A DNA stretch of 30,088 bases, taken from IMG/VR virus record IMGVR_UViG_3300042484_000262, positions 1 through 30,088 of that record; one strand, written 5' to 3'. The notes below the pieces were generated by a model, which saw nothing but the letters and a program-made list of their open reading frames with translations, did not search any database and was not told where the DNA came from. The translations under genes were made by a program, and so were the position numbers. This document shows, piece by piece, positions 8,880 to 17,165 of this stretch (the stretch's first letter is position 1; the number at the start of each line of letters is the position of its first letter). The stretch comes from a virus.

Positions 8880-8882
8880 ATA
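8875..8882 (+). promoter_or_regulatory. T4-type late promoter, leaderless geometry
   Basis: GATAAATA contains the TAA stop of gp17 (8877-8879) and ends exactly 5 bases (TCAGT) before the ATG at 8888. Initiation is expected on the start codon. No Shine-Dalgarno sequence is visible. Confidence 0.7.
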
Positions 8883-8887
8883 TCAGT

Positions 8888-10978
8888 ATGAACAAGAATC
8901 TAAGCAACATTGCTGAAGAACTATTTGGAAAAATTAGAACACAATTTCCCAAAGTAAAACTTCGCGACGAAGATCGTAACACAACGGATGAACCTGAATT
9001 AGCAAGATTTTTTAATTTTGATTACCATCATAATCGAGTTCCATTAGGAGCTATCGATATAAGTATTTCAGAAAAAGACGGTCTCGTAATAATTTACTCC
9101 AACGATATTGTGGAAGAAAAAGATGAATTTGTAAAAAATAAATTTTACAATTTCCTTCAAGAATTACGAGAATTTGCCAAACAACGCCTGATGAATTTTG
9201 ATACTAGGGATATTTCTAAAAGCAATCTAGATAAAAGAGACTACGAATTCATGTCTAAAAAGAACAACGGAGAAGACACTATGTCTGAAAGTAAATTATA
9301 TGGCACTAGCAAAACTAGCTATCAGCAATTAGGCGATGCTAAGTTAATTGTTAAACATAGTGCCCCAGTCAATTTTGAGAACCCGGCAGGTCGCGCTCAA
9401 CGTATTGAAAGCATCTATATTGAAAATGCTCAAGGCGAAAGATTTAAGTATCCTTTCAAACATTTAAATGGTGCTAGAGCATTGGCTACACACGTAGCGC
9501 ACGGCGGAACTCCATACGATTCCATTGGCGGACATGTGATTGGTCTTAGCGAAGAATTAAGCAATCTGCGAATGTTTAAACATTATGTTTCTAGAAATCC
9601 CATGGTCAGCGAAGCAATGGGTAGCATACATACCAAAGTGATGGAACGGATTGACGCTGTTAAAAAAGAAATTCATGGTTTACAAAGTGCTACTCGTTAC
9701 GTTGAATTTGCTGAAAATTTTCATGCTATCGATGCTAAAGAGATTCCAGAAGATGTGATGAATGATTGGATAGATAGATTGACTATTCGTACATTCAATG
9801 AAGAACTTAAAAATGTATTCCCTTATATCTTTAAATTGATAGATGAGGGTGACATTCCTGTTAAGGAATTATCAGCAGATGATTTATTGGCAGAACGTGT
9901 TTCACCGGAGTGGCTTGAAGTAAATCGCAAAGCAAAAGAATTATTAGCCAAAGGCATGACTGTTGAGCAAGTTGCTAAAGAACTAGGAGTTCAAGGTCCA
10001 AACAACGGTATGGCAGGTAGTATGGGCGGTTTGTGGGGAGCAATCAATTCCGCTCAGCGAGAAATTGGCGGACAAATAAAAGAATTTGCCGACTACGAAA
10101 GACAACTCAATCATATTATAGGCGAGCGTGTTGATATTTTTAGTGATGATGAGAACAGCAAACGAGAAGCTGTAGAAAAATTAAATCAACTAGTGGCACA
10201 ACCGATGCCTGTGGGCACTGACGGAAGTAATGCTGTTGAAAGTCTTTCTGATATTATCGACGATGACGAACTAACAGATGTTTTCAAAGAGCTTGCTGAT
10301 ATCGATCCCGAACATGATGTAAGAGATATCCTCAAAGATTACATCAAAATTAAAGACCAAGAAAACGGCACAGATATTTTGACACAGATCCAATTTCCTG
10401 CTGACGATGGCGGCATGGACGCGGCACCGGCATCACCCGAACCGGAAGCGGCCGCACCGGAAGCACCGACAGCTGAACCTGTACCTGCTGAACCAGCGCC
10501 GGTAGCACCTCCAATGGCAGAAGAGAAAGAAGAAGATCCACCATTCGATGGACCTTATAAAAAGTCAAGTGACAACAAAGATCAATTTGGTAACACTGTT
10601 AAGACTAAAAATATGGCCAAACATCTTGCTAAAAAAGGTATGGCTGACGCAATTAAAAAAGCCAAAAAGGCAGGCGCAACTGCAGAAACGATTATTCGAA
10701 TTGCCGGTAAAGAAATGACATTGGGCGAAGCAATCACTAAAGCAGGAATGAAAGTCGAAGACGTGTTTGGAAACAAAGCAGATGAGTTAATCGAATTTGT
10801 TAAGAGTATGTACAATACTGTTGAAGGAAATTTTCCAAAAGGAGCAGAAGGTGTAAAAATTGCTTGCGAAAAGAAATTTGGTGATAATGCCGGACCTATT
10901 GCTGAAAAAGTAATTGCTAAATTGAGCAGTCTCGGCGAAATGAATCGTATGAAGCAACTGGCAGGATTGGCAAGATAA
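8888..10978 (+). CDS. Large internal/head-type virion protein, unknown
   Basis: A 696-residue protein with no enzyme motif that I recognise. It appears multi-domain: an alpha/beta N-terminal part (1-120), then a segment starting MSESKLYGTSKTS near residue 131 with AGRAQRIESIYIENAQGER and ATHVAHGGTPYDSIGGHV (about 180-245). A helical middle follows, then a Pro/Ala/Glu linker (about 515-550, repeated EPEAAAPEAP-type units) and a Lys-rich helical C-terminus ending in EMNRMKQLAGL. The xxLAGL ending is common at termini of marine phage head proteins and may be a maturation or assembly signal. Its position after gp17 and its single late promoter suggest a head or internal protein, made late. Uncharacterised in what I know. 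Confidence 0.65.
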   Translation: MNKNLSNIAEELFGKIRTQFPKVKLRDEDRNTTDEPELARFFNFDYHHNRVPLGAIDISISEKDGLVIIYSNDIVEEKDEFVKNKFYNFLQELREFAKQRLMNFDTRDISKSNLDKRDYEFMSKKNNGEDTMSESKLYGTSKTSYQQLGDAKLIVKHSAPVNFENPAGRAQRIESIYIENAQGERFKYPFKHLNGARALATHVAHGGTPYDSIGGHVIGLSEELSNLRMFKHYVSRNPMVSEAMGSIHTKVMERIDAVKKEIHGLQSATRYVEFAENFHAIDAKEIPEDVMNDWIDRLTIRTFNEELKNVFPYIFKLIDEGDIPVKELSADDLLAERVSPEWLEVNRKAKELLAKGMTVEQVAKELGVQGPNNGMAGSMGGLWGAINSAQREIGGQIKEFADYERQLNHIIGERVDIFSDDENSKREAVEKLNQLVAQPMPVGTDGSNAVESLSDIIDDDELTDVFKELADIDPEHDVRDILKDYIKIKDQENGTDILTQIQFPADDGGMDAAPASPEPEAAAPEAPTAEPVPAEPAPVAPPMAEEKEEDPPFDGPYKKSSDNKDQFGNTVKTKNMAKHLAKKGMADAIKKAKKAGATAETIIRIAGKEMTLGEAITKAGMKVEDVFGNKADELIEFVKSMYNTVEGNFPKGAEGVKIACEKKFGDNAGPIAEKVIAKLSSLGEMNRMKQLAGLAR

Positions 10979-10989
10979 AACCATTTTTA

Positions 10990-11007
10990 AGCAAGATTTC
11001 TCTTGCT
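10990..11007 (+). terminator. Hairpin after the large virion gene
   Basis: Perfect 7-bp stem AGCAAGA (10990-10996) with TCTTGCT (11001-11007), loop TTTC, 12 bases after the stop codon. No T-run follows, so by itself it is a weak terminator or an mRNA end-protecting hairpin; a better terminator follows at 11017. Confidence 0.5.
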
Positions 11008-11009
11008 AA

Positions 11010-11017
11010 GATAAATA
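11010..11017 (+). promoter_or_regulatory. Late promoter for gp32, nested in terminator
   Basis: GATAAATA lies between two hairpins. Expected initiation near 11023 falls inside the 5' arm of the following terminator stem, so transcripts begun here lack half of the stem and should not terminate. This would give gp32 a leader of about 92 bases with its own hairpin and SD site. Confidence 0.55.
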
Positions 11018-11050
11018 AAAACGTATACAATAACATGTATGCGTTTTTTG
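11017..11050 (+). terminator. Rho-independent terminator upstream of gp32
   Basis: Stem ACGTATACA (11021-11029) with TGTATGCGT (11036-11044), one G-T pair, extended by AAAA/TTTT, loop ATAACA, followed by a run of T to 11049. It should stop read-through from the structural block. Confidence 0.75.
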
Positions 11051-11069
11051 TTTTAGAGGGTTCTAAAAC
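11050..11069 (+). promoter_or_regulatory. gp32 leader hairpin
   Basis: Perfect 8-bp stem GTTTTAGA (11050-11057) with TCTAAAAC (11062-11069), loop GGGT, followed by about 45 A/T-rich bases with little pairing and the AGGAG site before gp32. T4 gp32 represses its own mRNA by binding an unstructured leader next to a 5' structure; a similar arrangement is visible here, but I find no loop partner for a pseudoknot. Confidence 0.45.
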
Positions 11070-11114
11070 AATATAGGCACATAAAATATTAAAGGCTAAC
11101 AATAGGAGATTATT

Positions 11115-12086
11115 ATGGCATCTTTAGCAGAAATCCGAGCAAAGCTCAAAGAACAGGAATCACGTGGTTCCGACAATCAACGTTCCGGTGGTGATAATTC
11201 AATTTATCCATTCTGGAATCTCAAAGAAGGATCTGAAGCAACAGTAAGATTCTTACCAGACGGTGACTCTGACAACACATTTTTCTGGGCAGAACGAGCA
11301 ATGATTAAATTGCCATTCGCCGGAGTTAGTGGCAGCACAGATAGTCGTCCAGTCCAAGTCCAAGTACCTTGTATGGAAATGTATGGCGGCACATGCCCTA
11401 TTCTAGCAGAAGTGCGTCCATGGTACAAAGACGAATCGCTGAAACAAATGGCCAATAAGTATTGGAAAAAGCGTAGCTATATCTTCCAAGGTTTTGTTGT
11501 TGAAGACGGCCTTAAAGAAGAAAATCCAGCTTCGAACCCAATTCGTCGATTCATTATCGGCCCACAAATCTTTCAATTGATTCGTGGCGCATTGCTTGAT
11601 CCAGAAATGGACAACCTGCCAACAGACCTACTTCATGGCGTTGACTTCAAACTTATCAAGACTAGCAAAGGTGGTTATGCTGACTACTCTACTAGCAAGT
11701 GGAGCCGTCGTGAACGTCCATTAAGCGATGTTGAACAGTCTGCTTTAAAAGAGCACGGCCTGTATAATCTCAAAGACTTCCTGCCTAAAAAGCCAGGCGA
11801 TGTCGAACTTAAGGTTATCAAAGAAATGTTCGAAGCAAGTGTTGAAGGCGAACCATTTGATATGGATCGCTGGAGCCAATACTACAAGCCTGCTGGCATG
11901 AGCCAAGCAACAGGCGATCCAGTAGCCAAGACCAAAGTGGCTGAATCTGAAGATGCTCCATGGGAAGATGACACTACTGTTGCTAAGGTAGCTCCAGTAG
12001 CACCCAAACAAGAAGCTGCACCTTCCGCTAACGGCGGCAGAGCAGAAGACATTCTTGCGATGATTCGCAATCGTCAAAAGCAATAA
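11115..12086 (+). CDS. gp32: Single-stranded DNA binding protein gp32
   Basis: Coats single-stranded DNA at replication forks and recombination intermediates; partner of UvsX, gp61/gp41 and the polymerase. The 323 residues (T4: 301) show a basic N-terminal cooperativity arm (AEIRAKLKEQE), the OB-fold core with FWNLKEGSEATVRFLPDG (34-50), KYWKKRSYIFQGFV (about 115-128) and IRRFIIGPQIFQLI. An acidic C-terminal tail follows (ESEDAPWEDD, 280s) and then the ending DILAMIRNR. The T4 zinc finger uses His64, Cys77, Cys87 and Cys90; here only C86 and C94 are seen in that region and the last Cys position is Leu (CPIL), so zinc binding is probably lost. AGGAG precedes the ATG. Confidence 0.92.
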   Translation: MASLAEIRAKLKEQESRGSDNQRSGGDNSIYPFWNLKEGSEATVRFLPDGDSDNTFFWAERAMIKLPFAGVSGSTDSRPVQVQVPCMEMYGGTCPILAEVRPWYKDESLKQMANKYWKKRSYIFQGFVVEDGLKEENPASNPIRRFIIGPQIFQLIRGALLDPEMDNLPTDLLHGVDFKLIKTSKGGYADYSTSKWSRRERPLSDVEQSALKEHGLYNLKDFLPKKPGDVELKVIKEMFEASVEGEPFDMDRWSQYYKPAGMSQATGDPVAKTKVAESEDAPWEDDTTVAKVAPVAPKQEAAPSANGGRAEDILAMIRNRQKQ

Positions 12087-12098
12087 TAGCTTTTAAAA

Positions 12099-12120
12099 AT
12101 GAGGGCCCTCGTGCCCTCAT
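12099..12120 (+). terminator. Strong hairpin after gp32
   Basis: Perfect 8-bp stem ATGAGGGC (12099-12106) with GCCCTCAT (12113-12120), loop CCTCGT. The first arm overlaps the palindrome GAGGGCCCTC (12101-12110). No T-run follows, so it may be a weak terminator or a 3'-end stabiliser. A second hairpin (CCAC-C-TACGA / TCGTA-GTGG, 12123-12146, loop GTAGA) follows, so uvsX has a structured upstream region. Confidence 0.55.
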
Positions 12121-12181
12121 TGCCACCTACGAGTAGATCGTAGTGGTTAAAACAAGCTACCGAATTATAAAAGGAAGAATA

Positions 12182-13252
12182 ATGGCTACAAAAGCATTTG
12201 ATTTAAGTAAATTTAGAAAAACTCTAACAAAGAGTATTGAAGGATTGGGCGTGGGATTTAACGACCCAACAGATTGGATTAGCACTGGCAACTTTGCCCT
12301 TAACTATCTAATTAGTGGTGATTTTAACAAGGGTATTCCTTTGGGTAAGGTTACGGTGTTTGCCGGTGAAAGTGGTGCCGGCAAAAGTTATATTTGTTCC
12401 GGTAACATTATCAGGAACGCACAAGAACAGGGTATCTATGTCATTCTAGTTGACAGTGAAAACGCATTGGACGAATCGTGGTTACACGCATTAGGTGTTG
12501 ATACTAGCGATAAAAAATTGTTGAAACTTAACATGGCCATGATTGACGACGTAGCTAAAACTATTAGTGAATTTATGAAAGAGTATAAGGCTATGGAAGA
12601 CCGACCTAAGGTCCTGTTTGTTATTGATTCGTTGGGCATGTTGTTGACTCCTACAGATGTTAATCAGTTCGAAGCAGGTGATATGAAAGGTGACATGGGC
12701 CGTAAACCTAAAGCACTTACCAGTCTTGTACGTAATACAGTGAATATGATTGGTCAATACAATGTTGGATTAGTTTGTACCAATCACACATACGCAAGTC
12801 AGGATATGTTCGATCCAGATGACAAGATTAGCGGCGGCCAGGGCTTTATCTATGCCAGCTCTATTGTTGTTGCCATGCGTAAATTAAAATTGAAGACTGA
12901 TGCTGATGGCAATAAGACTACATCAGTTAATGGTATTCGCGCCGCATGTAAAATTATGAAAACACGGTATTCAAAGCCGTTTGAAACTGTACAAGTAGAA
13001 ATTCCATACACTACTGGCATGAGTCCTTATAGCGGATTAGTTGATTTGTTTGAAGGCAAGACCATGTTAAAGAAAGAAGGTAATAGTCTTGTTTATATTA
13101 CCAAAGATGGTGAAATTATCAAACAATTCCGTAAGCCATGGGAGCGAAATGAAAAATCTGGATTAGATGTCATCATGAAAGATGTTACTAATCACGGTGA
13201 AATTATTCCTTCCGAGATAACTACTAGTGACGGAGATCAGGAGACCGAATAA
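12182..13252 (+). CDS. uvsX: UvsX, RecA-type recombinase
   Basis: Strand-exchange protein for recombination-dependent replication and repair. The 356 residues carry Walker A GESGAGKS (62-69), a RecA-like VILVDSENALD strand (about 82-92), Walker B VLFVIDSLGML (about 142-152) and the DNA-binding loop region ending in a NHTYAS motif near 198. I start it at the ATG at 12182, preceded by AAAGGAAG, rather than at an in-frame upstream GTG at 12143 that lacks such a site and would add 13 unusual residues. The leader string AATTATAAAAGGAA is shared exactly with that of gp19. Its stop overlaps the next ATG by one base. Confidence 0.95.
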   Translation: MATKAFDLSKFRKTLTKSIEGLGVGFNDPTDWISTGNFALNYLISGDFNKGIPLGKVTVFAGESGAGKSYICSGNIIRNAQEQGIYVILVDSENALDESWLHALGVDTSDKKLLKLNMAMIDDVAKTISEFMKEYKAMEDRPKVLFVIDSLGMLLTPTDVNQFEAGDMKGDMGRKPKALTSLVRNTVNMIGQYNVGLVCTNHTYASQDMFDPDDKISGGQGFIYASSIVVAMRKLKLKTDADGNKTTSVNGIRAACKIMKTRYSKPFETVQVEIPYTTGMSPYSGLVDLFEGKTMLKKEGNSLVYITKDGEIIKQFRKPWERNEKSGLDVIMKDVTNHGEIIPSEITTSDGDQETE

Positions 13253-13500
13253 TGAACGAAAATCAAATTGCCGATATATGGCTTCTATTTAAAGAATATG
13301 CTGACAAAAAAGCAGTGGAGTCGTTAGCTGAACGCTATGTGGATTTGCTTGCTGATCATGGCATCAGCGACAAGGTTTTAAAAGATTCGCTGGGCCACGA
13401 TTCAGATCTTGACGAAGCAATCGAATATTATCTTGATCAAGATAGTGAAGAAAGTGTAGACGAGGAAGATAATTGGGATTTTGATGAAGACGAGGATTAA
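13252..13500 (+). CDS. Small acidic protein downstream of uvsX
   Basis: An 82-residue, strongly acidic protein (C-terminal third almost entirely Asp/Glu) with a predicted helical N-terminal half (DIWLLFKEYADKKAVESLAE). It overlaps uvsX by one base (TAATG) and has an AGGAG site inside the uvsX end. The next gene starts at the base after its stop, so the three form one coupled operon. Small acidic proteins of this shape occur beside uvsX in marine T4-like phages (recalled), function unknown. DNA mimicry or a recombinase partner is a guess from charge and context. Confidence 0.75.
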   Translation: MNENQIADIWLLFKEYADKKAVESLAERYVDLLADHGISDKVLKDSLGHDSDLDEAIEYYLDQDSEESVDEEDNWDFDEDED

Positions 13501-13956
13501 ATGAGTTGGTATTCAAAAGTTTCTAAGGATATTTCAAATATTCCAGATGCTGTGGCATATTATGAAACCGAATTACAGGCAGCTAGAGGCGACGCTCGTA
13601 TTTCGGGCAACATAGAAAAAGCTTCAGCAAGTATGCCGGGTATTGTGGAACAACGATTTAGTCAACTACAAGAAATCGAAGCAATATTAGAATATTTGAA
13701 TATAGAACTACGTAGACTGAAAAGTCAAATGTTCAGAAAGTATTTAGAGACGTACCAACGAGCTTTATCATCAAGGGATTGTGAAAAATTTGTGGAAGGT
13801 GAGGCAGACGTTGTTGATTATGAAAAAATTATCAACGAGTTTGCCTTGCTACGCAACAAATGGCTGGGCATTACCAAGGCGCTTGACATCAAACAGTGGC
13901 AACTTAGCAATATTATAAAATTACGAGTGGCTGGCATGGAAGATGCCACACTATAA
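13501..13956 (+). CDS. UvsY-like recombination mediator (tentative)
   Basis: A 151-residue, nearly all-helical protein starting MSWYSKVSKDISNIPDAVA. Core features are QRFSQLQEIEAILEYLN (about 59-75), FRKYLETYQRALSSRD (about 79-95), and an end with LRNKWLGI and NIIKLRVAGMEDA. T4 UvsY (137 residues) loads UvsX onto gp32-coated DNA and is also small and helical. Length, helicity and position behind uvsX support this call, but I cannot align it to T4 UvsY by eye. It starts at the base after the previous stop, with GAGG as binding site. The next promoter begins directly after its stop. Confidence 0.5.
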   Translation: MSWYSKVSKDISNIPDAVAYYETELQAARGDARISGNIEKASASMPGIVEQRFSQLQEIEAILEYLNIELRRLKSQMFRKYLETYQRALSSRDCEKFVEGEADVVDYEKIINEFALLRNKWLGITKALDIKQWQLSNIIKLRVAGMEDATL

Positions 13957-13985
13957 TTGACATTATTACAAACGTATGTTATAAT
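13957..13985 (+). promoter_or_regulatory. Consensus sigma70 promoter, leaderless geometry
   Basis: TTGACA (13957-13962), 17-bp spacer, TATAAT (13980-13985): a full match to the bacterial vegetative consensus. It fills the 34-base gap between genes. The ATG at 13991 is 5 bases after the -10 box, so transcription should start within the first codons (ATGATG). No Shine-Dalgarno sequence is possible in the transcript. Confidence 0.85.
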
Positions 13986-13990
13986 TTACT

Positions 13991-15166
13991 ATGATGACTG
14001 TCGATGCTTTACTAGTACACCTTTTTAACAATGCTTTTTTGACTGAAAAAGTATTTCCTTCAAAAGACAAGAGAATATTACTGAGTTTATCTCAACAACT
14101 GACACAAAGTACCTTTTTGACCGAGAGTCAATCGAAATTATTGACTAAAATCTTCAAAGAAAATACGACACACCTAGAAGGCATCGTTGGCAACATCCAC
14201 AATGTGCTTGATAACAATTTATGGTCTGAACCTTTTAGAGTAATTCAAAAAATTCGTAAAATTTACATAGATTCCGAAGATTCAGAAGCCCTCATCATCG
14301 AGTTTACCTATGACAAGAGACTTCGTAACAAACTCACCGGTCTTAACAACCGACTACAAGGACCATTATCCACTCACGGGACTAGACATTTTTCAGTGGC
14401 ACTTACCGAAAAAAACATTCATTTACTAGTAGGTGAATTTCTTCGAGAAAATTTCGAAATTGACGGGAAAATTATGAAATTTTATGAAGACATCGATAGC
14501 ATATTAACAACCTCCAAAATCAATTTTGCCATAGGCAACACAACTAATGAAAATTTAAAAAAACTACTAGAGAGTGATATTGGACCACTTGTTGACAATA
14601 ACGTGCTATTACTTAATGACCGTAAAATCCGATATCAGTACGAAATCTATGAAAAAACACCGAATATTTCATTGACCACTGCTATCGCCCAACGACCAGC
14701 TACTAATATTTTTATCAACAGTTTATCGCATACTCTAGTAGATGTGGTTGACAGTTTAAAAAGTCTTAATAGACTGCCGTTGCTAGTAATTTTTGACGGA
14801 CACGACTCTGCTGTGAACAAAAAAACACTAAATTTGCTCTCGGACGCATTAAAAACCAACGGTGTCGATGACCACATTGGAATTTATTTCAGATTTAATC
14901 AAGGCAATGATCCAGCTGGGTTTAACAAAATCATTTCCGAATTGGGGTACAATAAAAATCTTTCAAACCAATCACAGGTGGCTGGTATTGCCGCAGGAAA
15001 GTTACCTAAATTCTTCATTAAAGACAAATGGAAGCCTAAAAGTGTGATATCGTTTACAACAAGTTTTAGAAATAGTAAAAGTTATGTTTACTGTAACGAC
15101 GTTGATCTAATTATATATTATGGGGATAAGAAGCCCATTCAAGGAAATGTTGATGTCATCGTGTAA
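13991..15166 (+). CDS. Unknown protein encoded before uvsW
   Basis: A 391-residue protein that I do not recognise. It looks like a mixed alpha/beta protein without transmembrane segments or a P-loop. It has a His/Thr-containing stretch (LSTHGTRHFSVAL near 125), a strand followed by an acidic turn (LLVIFDGHDSA near 262) and a C-terminal beta-rich end (SVISFTTSFRNSKSYVYCN, then DLIIYYGDKKP). The late beta segments recall the second half of helicase-like folds, but no catalytic motif is present. It begins leaderless from the consensus promoter at 13957 and overlaps uvsW by 14 bases, so the two are co-transcribed. A DNA-metabolism role is inferred from context. Confidence 0.7.
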   Translation: MMTVDALLVHLFNNAFLTEKVFPSKDKRILLSLSQQLTQSTFLTESQSKLLTKIFKENTTHLEGIVGNIHNVLDNNLWSEPFRVIQKIRKIYIDSEDSEALIIEFTYDKRLRNKLTGLNNRLQGPLSTHGTRHFSVALTEKNIHLLVGEFLRENFEIDGKIMKFYEDIDSILTTSKINFAIGNTTNENLKKLLESDIGPLVDNNVLLLNDRKIRYQYEIYEKTPNISLTTAIAQRPATNIFINSLSHTLVDVVDSLKSLNRLPLLVIFDGHDSAVNKKTLNLLSDALKTNGVDDHIGIYFRFNQGNDPAGFNKIISELGYNKNLSNQSQVAGIAAGKLPKFFIKDKWKPKSVISFTTSFRNSKSYVYCNDVDLIIYYGDKKPIQGNVDVIV

Positions 15167-16619
15167 GCTGATAATTAAAGATGAAGTTAACATAAAGATA
15201 GAAGGTCTCAGTGTGGAAATGCGTAGAAAACTATCTAACGCATTCAAGTACGATATTCCTTATGCCAAGTATCATCCTGCTTACAAGCTAGGCAGATGGG
15301 ATGGTCAAGTAACATTGTTTGGCATCGGTGGCACCGGTTACATCAATCAGTTACCAAAGATATTAAGTCTATTAGATAGCTCAGGAGTCGACGTTTCTTC
15401 TATAGAAGATTTAAGACAACCCACAAATCTATCGTTCTCTAAAGTAACAGAATCCTACTGGGCCGACCAAGGAAAAACTTGGCCTAAAGGTCATCAGCAA
15501 CAAGGTCAACCTATTATGTTGCGCGACTATCAAGTAGATACTATTAATAACTTTCTTGAGAATCCGCAAAGTTTACAAGAAGTGGCCACAGGCGCTGGTA
15601 AAACAATTACCACAGCCACGTTAGCACAGTTATGCGAACCGTTAGGACGAACGATTACTATTGTACCTAATAAGAGTCTTGTTGAACAAACAGAAGAAGA
15701 TTTTATTAACGTAGATCTTGACGTGGGTGTTTACTACGGTGATCGTAAAGATCTAAATAAAACACACACTATTTGTACATGGCAAAGTCTTAACATACTA
15801 GATAAGAAAAGTAAAAACTTAGAACATGACATTGTGTCACTTGCTGAATTTTTAGAAGGCGTGTCTTGCGTAATCGTTGATGAAGTACACATGGCAAAAG
15901 CTGAAGTATTAAAGAATTTGCTTACACAAAATCTTGCTAACGCACCAGTACGTTGGGGTCTAACGGGTACAGTGCCCAAGGAAGCATTTGAATACGAAAG
16001 TATTTTTGCCAGTATTGGTCCTGTAATCGGCGGCATTAAAGCACACGAATTACAGGAAAAAGGTGTACTGAGCAATTGTCACGTTAACATTGCTCAGTTG
16101 ATAGATTTACCTGAATTTAAAACCTACGCAGAAGAATTAAAATACTTGGTTACCGATGATGATAGAATGGCTTATATCAGTAAAATGATCAAAGGTATAG
16201 CCGACAACGGCAACACGTTGGTGCTTGTTAATAGAATCGATACTGGAAAATTCATAGTTAACGAGCTAGCTGACAGTGTTTTTATTTCTGGTGAGGTTAA
16301 GACTAAAGATAGAAAAGAAGAATACGATGACGTTAAAACTAGTACTAATAAGATTATTGTGGCGACTTACGGTGTGGCCGCTGTGGGTATTAATATCCCC
16401 CGTATTTTTAATTTGGTTCTTCTGGAGCCCGGAAAGAGCTTTGTCCGCGTTATACAAAGTATTGGGCGAGGCATTAGAAAAGCAGACGACAAGGACTTTG
16501 TCCAAATCTGGGACATTACCTCGACGTCTAAATACGCAAAGCGGCATCTTACGGCACGGAAGAAATTCTACAAAGAAGCCAAGTATCCATTTACTCTAGA
16601 CAAAATAGATTGGAATTAA
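15153..16619 (+). CDS. uvsW: UvsW, SF2 helicase
   Basis: DNA helicase that regresses forks and unwinds R-loops and branched DNA, linking recombination to origin shut-off in T4. The 488 residues show an N-terminal UvsW-type domain (YHPAYKLGRWDGQVTLF), Q-motif region LRDYQVD, Walker A TGAGKT (146-151), DEVH box (243-246), motif III GLTGT, motif V/VI region with SIGRGIRKAD near 434. The start at 15153 is chosen because AAGGA lies 7 bases upstream; the in-frame ATG at 15120 has no such site. It overlaps the previous gene by 14 bases. Confidence 0.93.
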   Translation: MSSCKLIIKDEVNIKIEGLSVEMRRKLSNAFKYDIPYAKYHPAYKLGRWDGQVTLFGIGGTGYINQLPKILSLLDSSGVDVSSIEDLRQPTNLSFSKVTESYWADQGKTWPKGHQQQGQPIMLRDYQVDTINNFLENPQSLQEVATGAGKTITTATLAQLCEPLGRTITIVPNKSLVEQTEEDFINVDLDVGVYYGDRKDLNKTHTICTWQSLNILDKKSKNLEHDIVSLAEFLEGVSCVIVDEVHMAKAEVLKNLLTQNLANAPVRWGLTGTVPKEAFEYESIFASIGPVIGGIKAHELQEKGVLSNCHVNIAQLIDLPEFKTYAEELKYLVTDDDRMAYISKMIKGIADNGNTLVLVNRIDTGKFIVNELADSVFISGEVKTKDRKEEYDDVKTSTNKIIVATYGVAAVGINIPRIFNLVLLEPGKSFVRVIQSIGRGIRKADDKDFVQIWDITSTSKYAKRHLTARKKFYKEAKYPFTLDKIDWN

Positions 16620-16622
16620 AGG

Positions 16623-16651
16623 TTGACAACATTACCTAAATGTTGTATTAT
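16623..16651 (+). promoter_or_regulatory. Sigma70 promoter, leaderless geometry
   Basis: TTGACA (16623-16628), 17-bp spacer, TATTAT (16646-16651), then 6 bases (AACAAC) and the ATG at 16658. The expected +1 is the A of that ATG. It starts 3 bases after the uvsW stop. Confidence 0.8.
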
Positions 16652-16657
16652 AACAAC

Positions 16658-17164
16658 ATGCAAATACTTACATTAGACAATTTATCATACGACCTTAATA
16701 ACCTACCCGAAGAAGTAGATGAAAGTATGAGGTTCGCGGTTTTAGACAACAGTGATCCTAAAGAACCAGATTTTTTCTTCATGCCGTTAATTTTCTTAGA
16801 AAGTTTTAATAGCCCAGCAATGGTACTTAAAATAGGCGACGAGGAAGTTACTATGCCTTTAGATTGGAGCATAGCAGTGGGCGATCCGCAAAGCAGTTGT
16901 GATATAGAAATACTGCCGCTTACTAGTTTAAACGACCGCGGCTTCGAAGCATTATGTTTTAATCCACTCAGTAGTTTTAGAGTAGAGTTTAAAAAAATTG
17001 AAATTGTAAATTTTTATAATGATGTTAAATGGTACTTTCCTAAAATGAAAAATGGACAATTACTAGCAGTACCGCTTGGACAAGAACCTAAACCCTTATG
17101 TTCTTATTTTGTTAAAGAAATTTCGAGACAGATGGAACTAATTGATTTAAGCAAAATATTATAA
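16658..17164 (+). CDS. Conserved marine T4-like protein of unknown function
   Basis: A 168-residue protein with strands and aromatic residues but no enzyme motif: MRFAVLDNS, then FFFMPLIFLESFNSPA near 36-51, MPLDWSIAVGDP near 65, and LTSLNDRGFEALCFNPLS near 84-101. I recall very similar proteins beside uvsW in cyanophages, always unassigned. The start at 16658 fits the promoter geometry; an in-frame ATG at 16640 lies inside the promoter spacer and could not be on the transcript. It heads a run of tightly packed genes (16658-19504) whose junctions are a few bases or overlaps. Confidence 0.75.
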   Translation: MQILTLDNLSYDLNNLPEEVDESMRFAVLDNSDPKEPDFFFMPLIFLESFNSPAMVLKIGDEEVTMPLDWSIAVGDPQSSCDIEILPLTSLNDRGFEALCFNPLSSFRVEFKKIEIVNFYNDVKWYFPKMKNGQLLAVPLGQEPKPLCSYFVKEISRQMELIDLSKIL

Positions 17165-17165
17165 T

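Noticed and set aside
12143-12181. Upstream GTG start for uvsX
   Set aside because: It lies in a hairpin region with no ribosome site, whereas the ATG at 12182 has AAAGGAAG.
17160-17165. TATAAT directly before the ATG at 17166 as a promoter
   Set aside because: No -35 at 16-18 bases and no space to the ATG; a chance A/T-rich junction. The same holds for TATAAT at 5601-5606, where a ribosome site is present.
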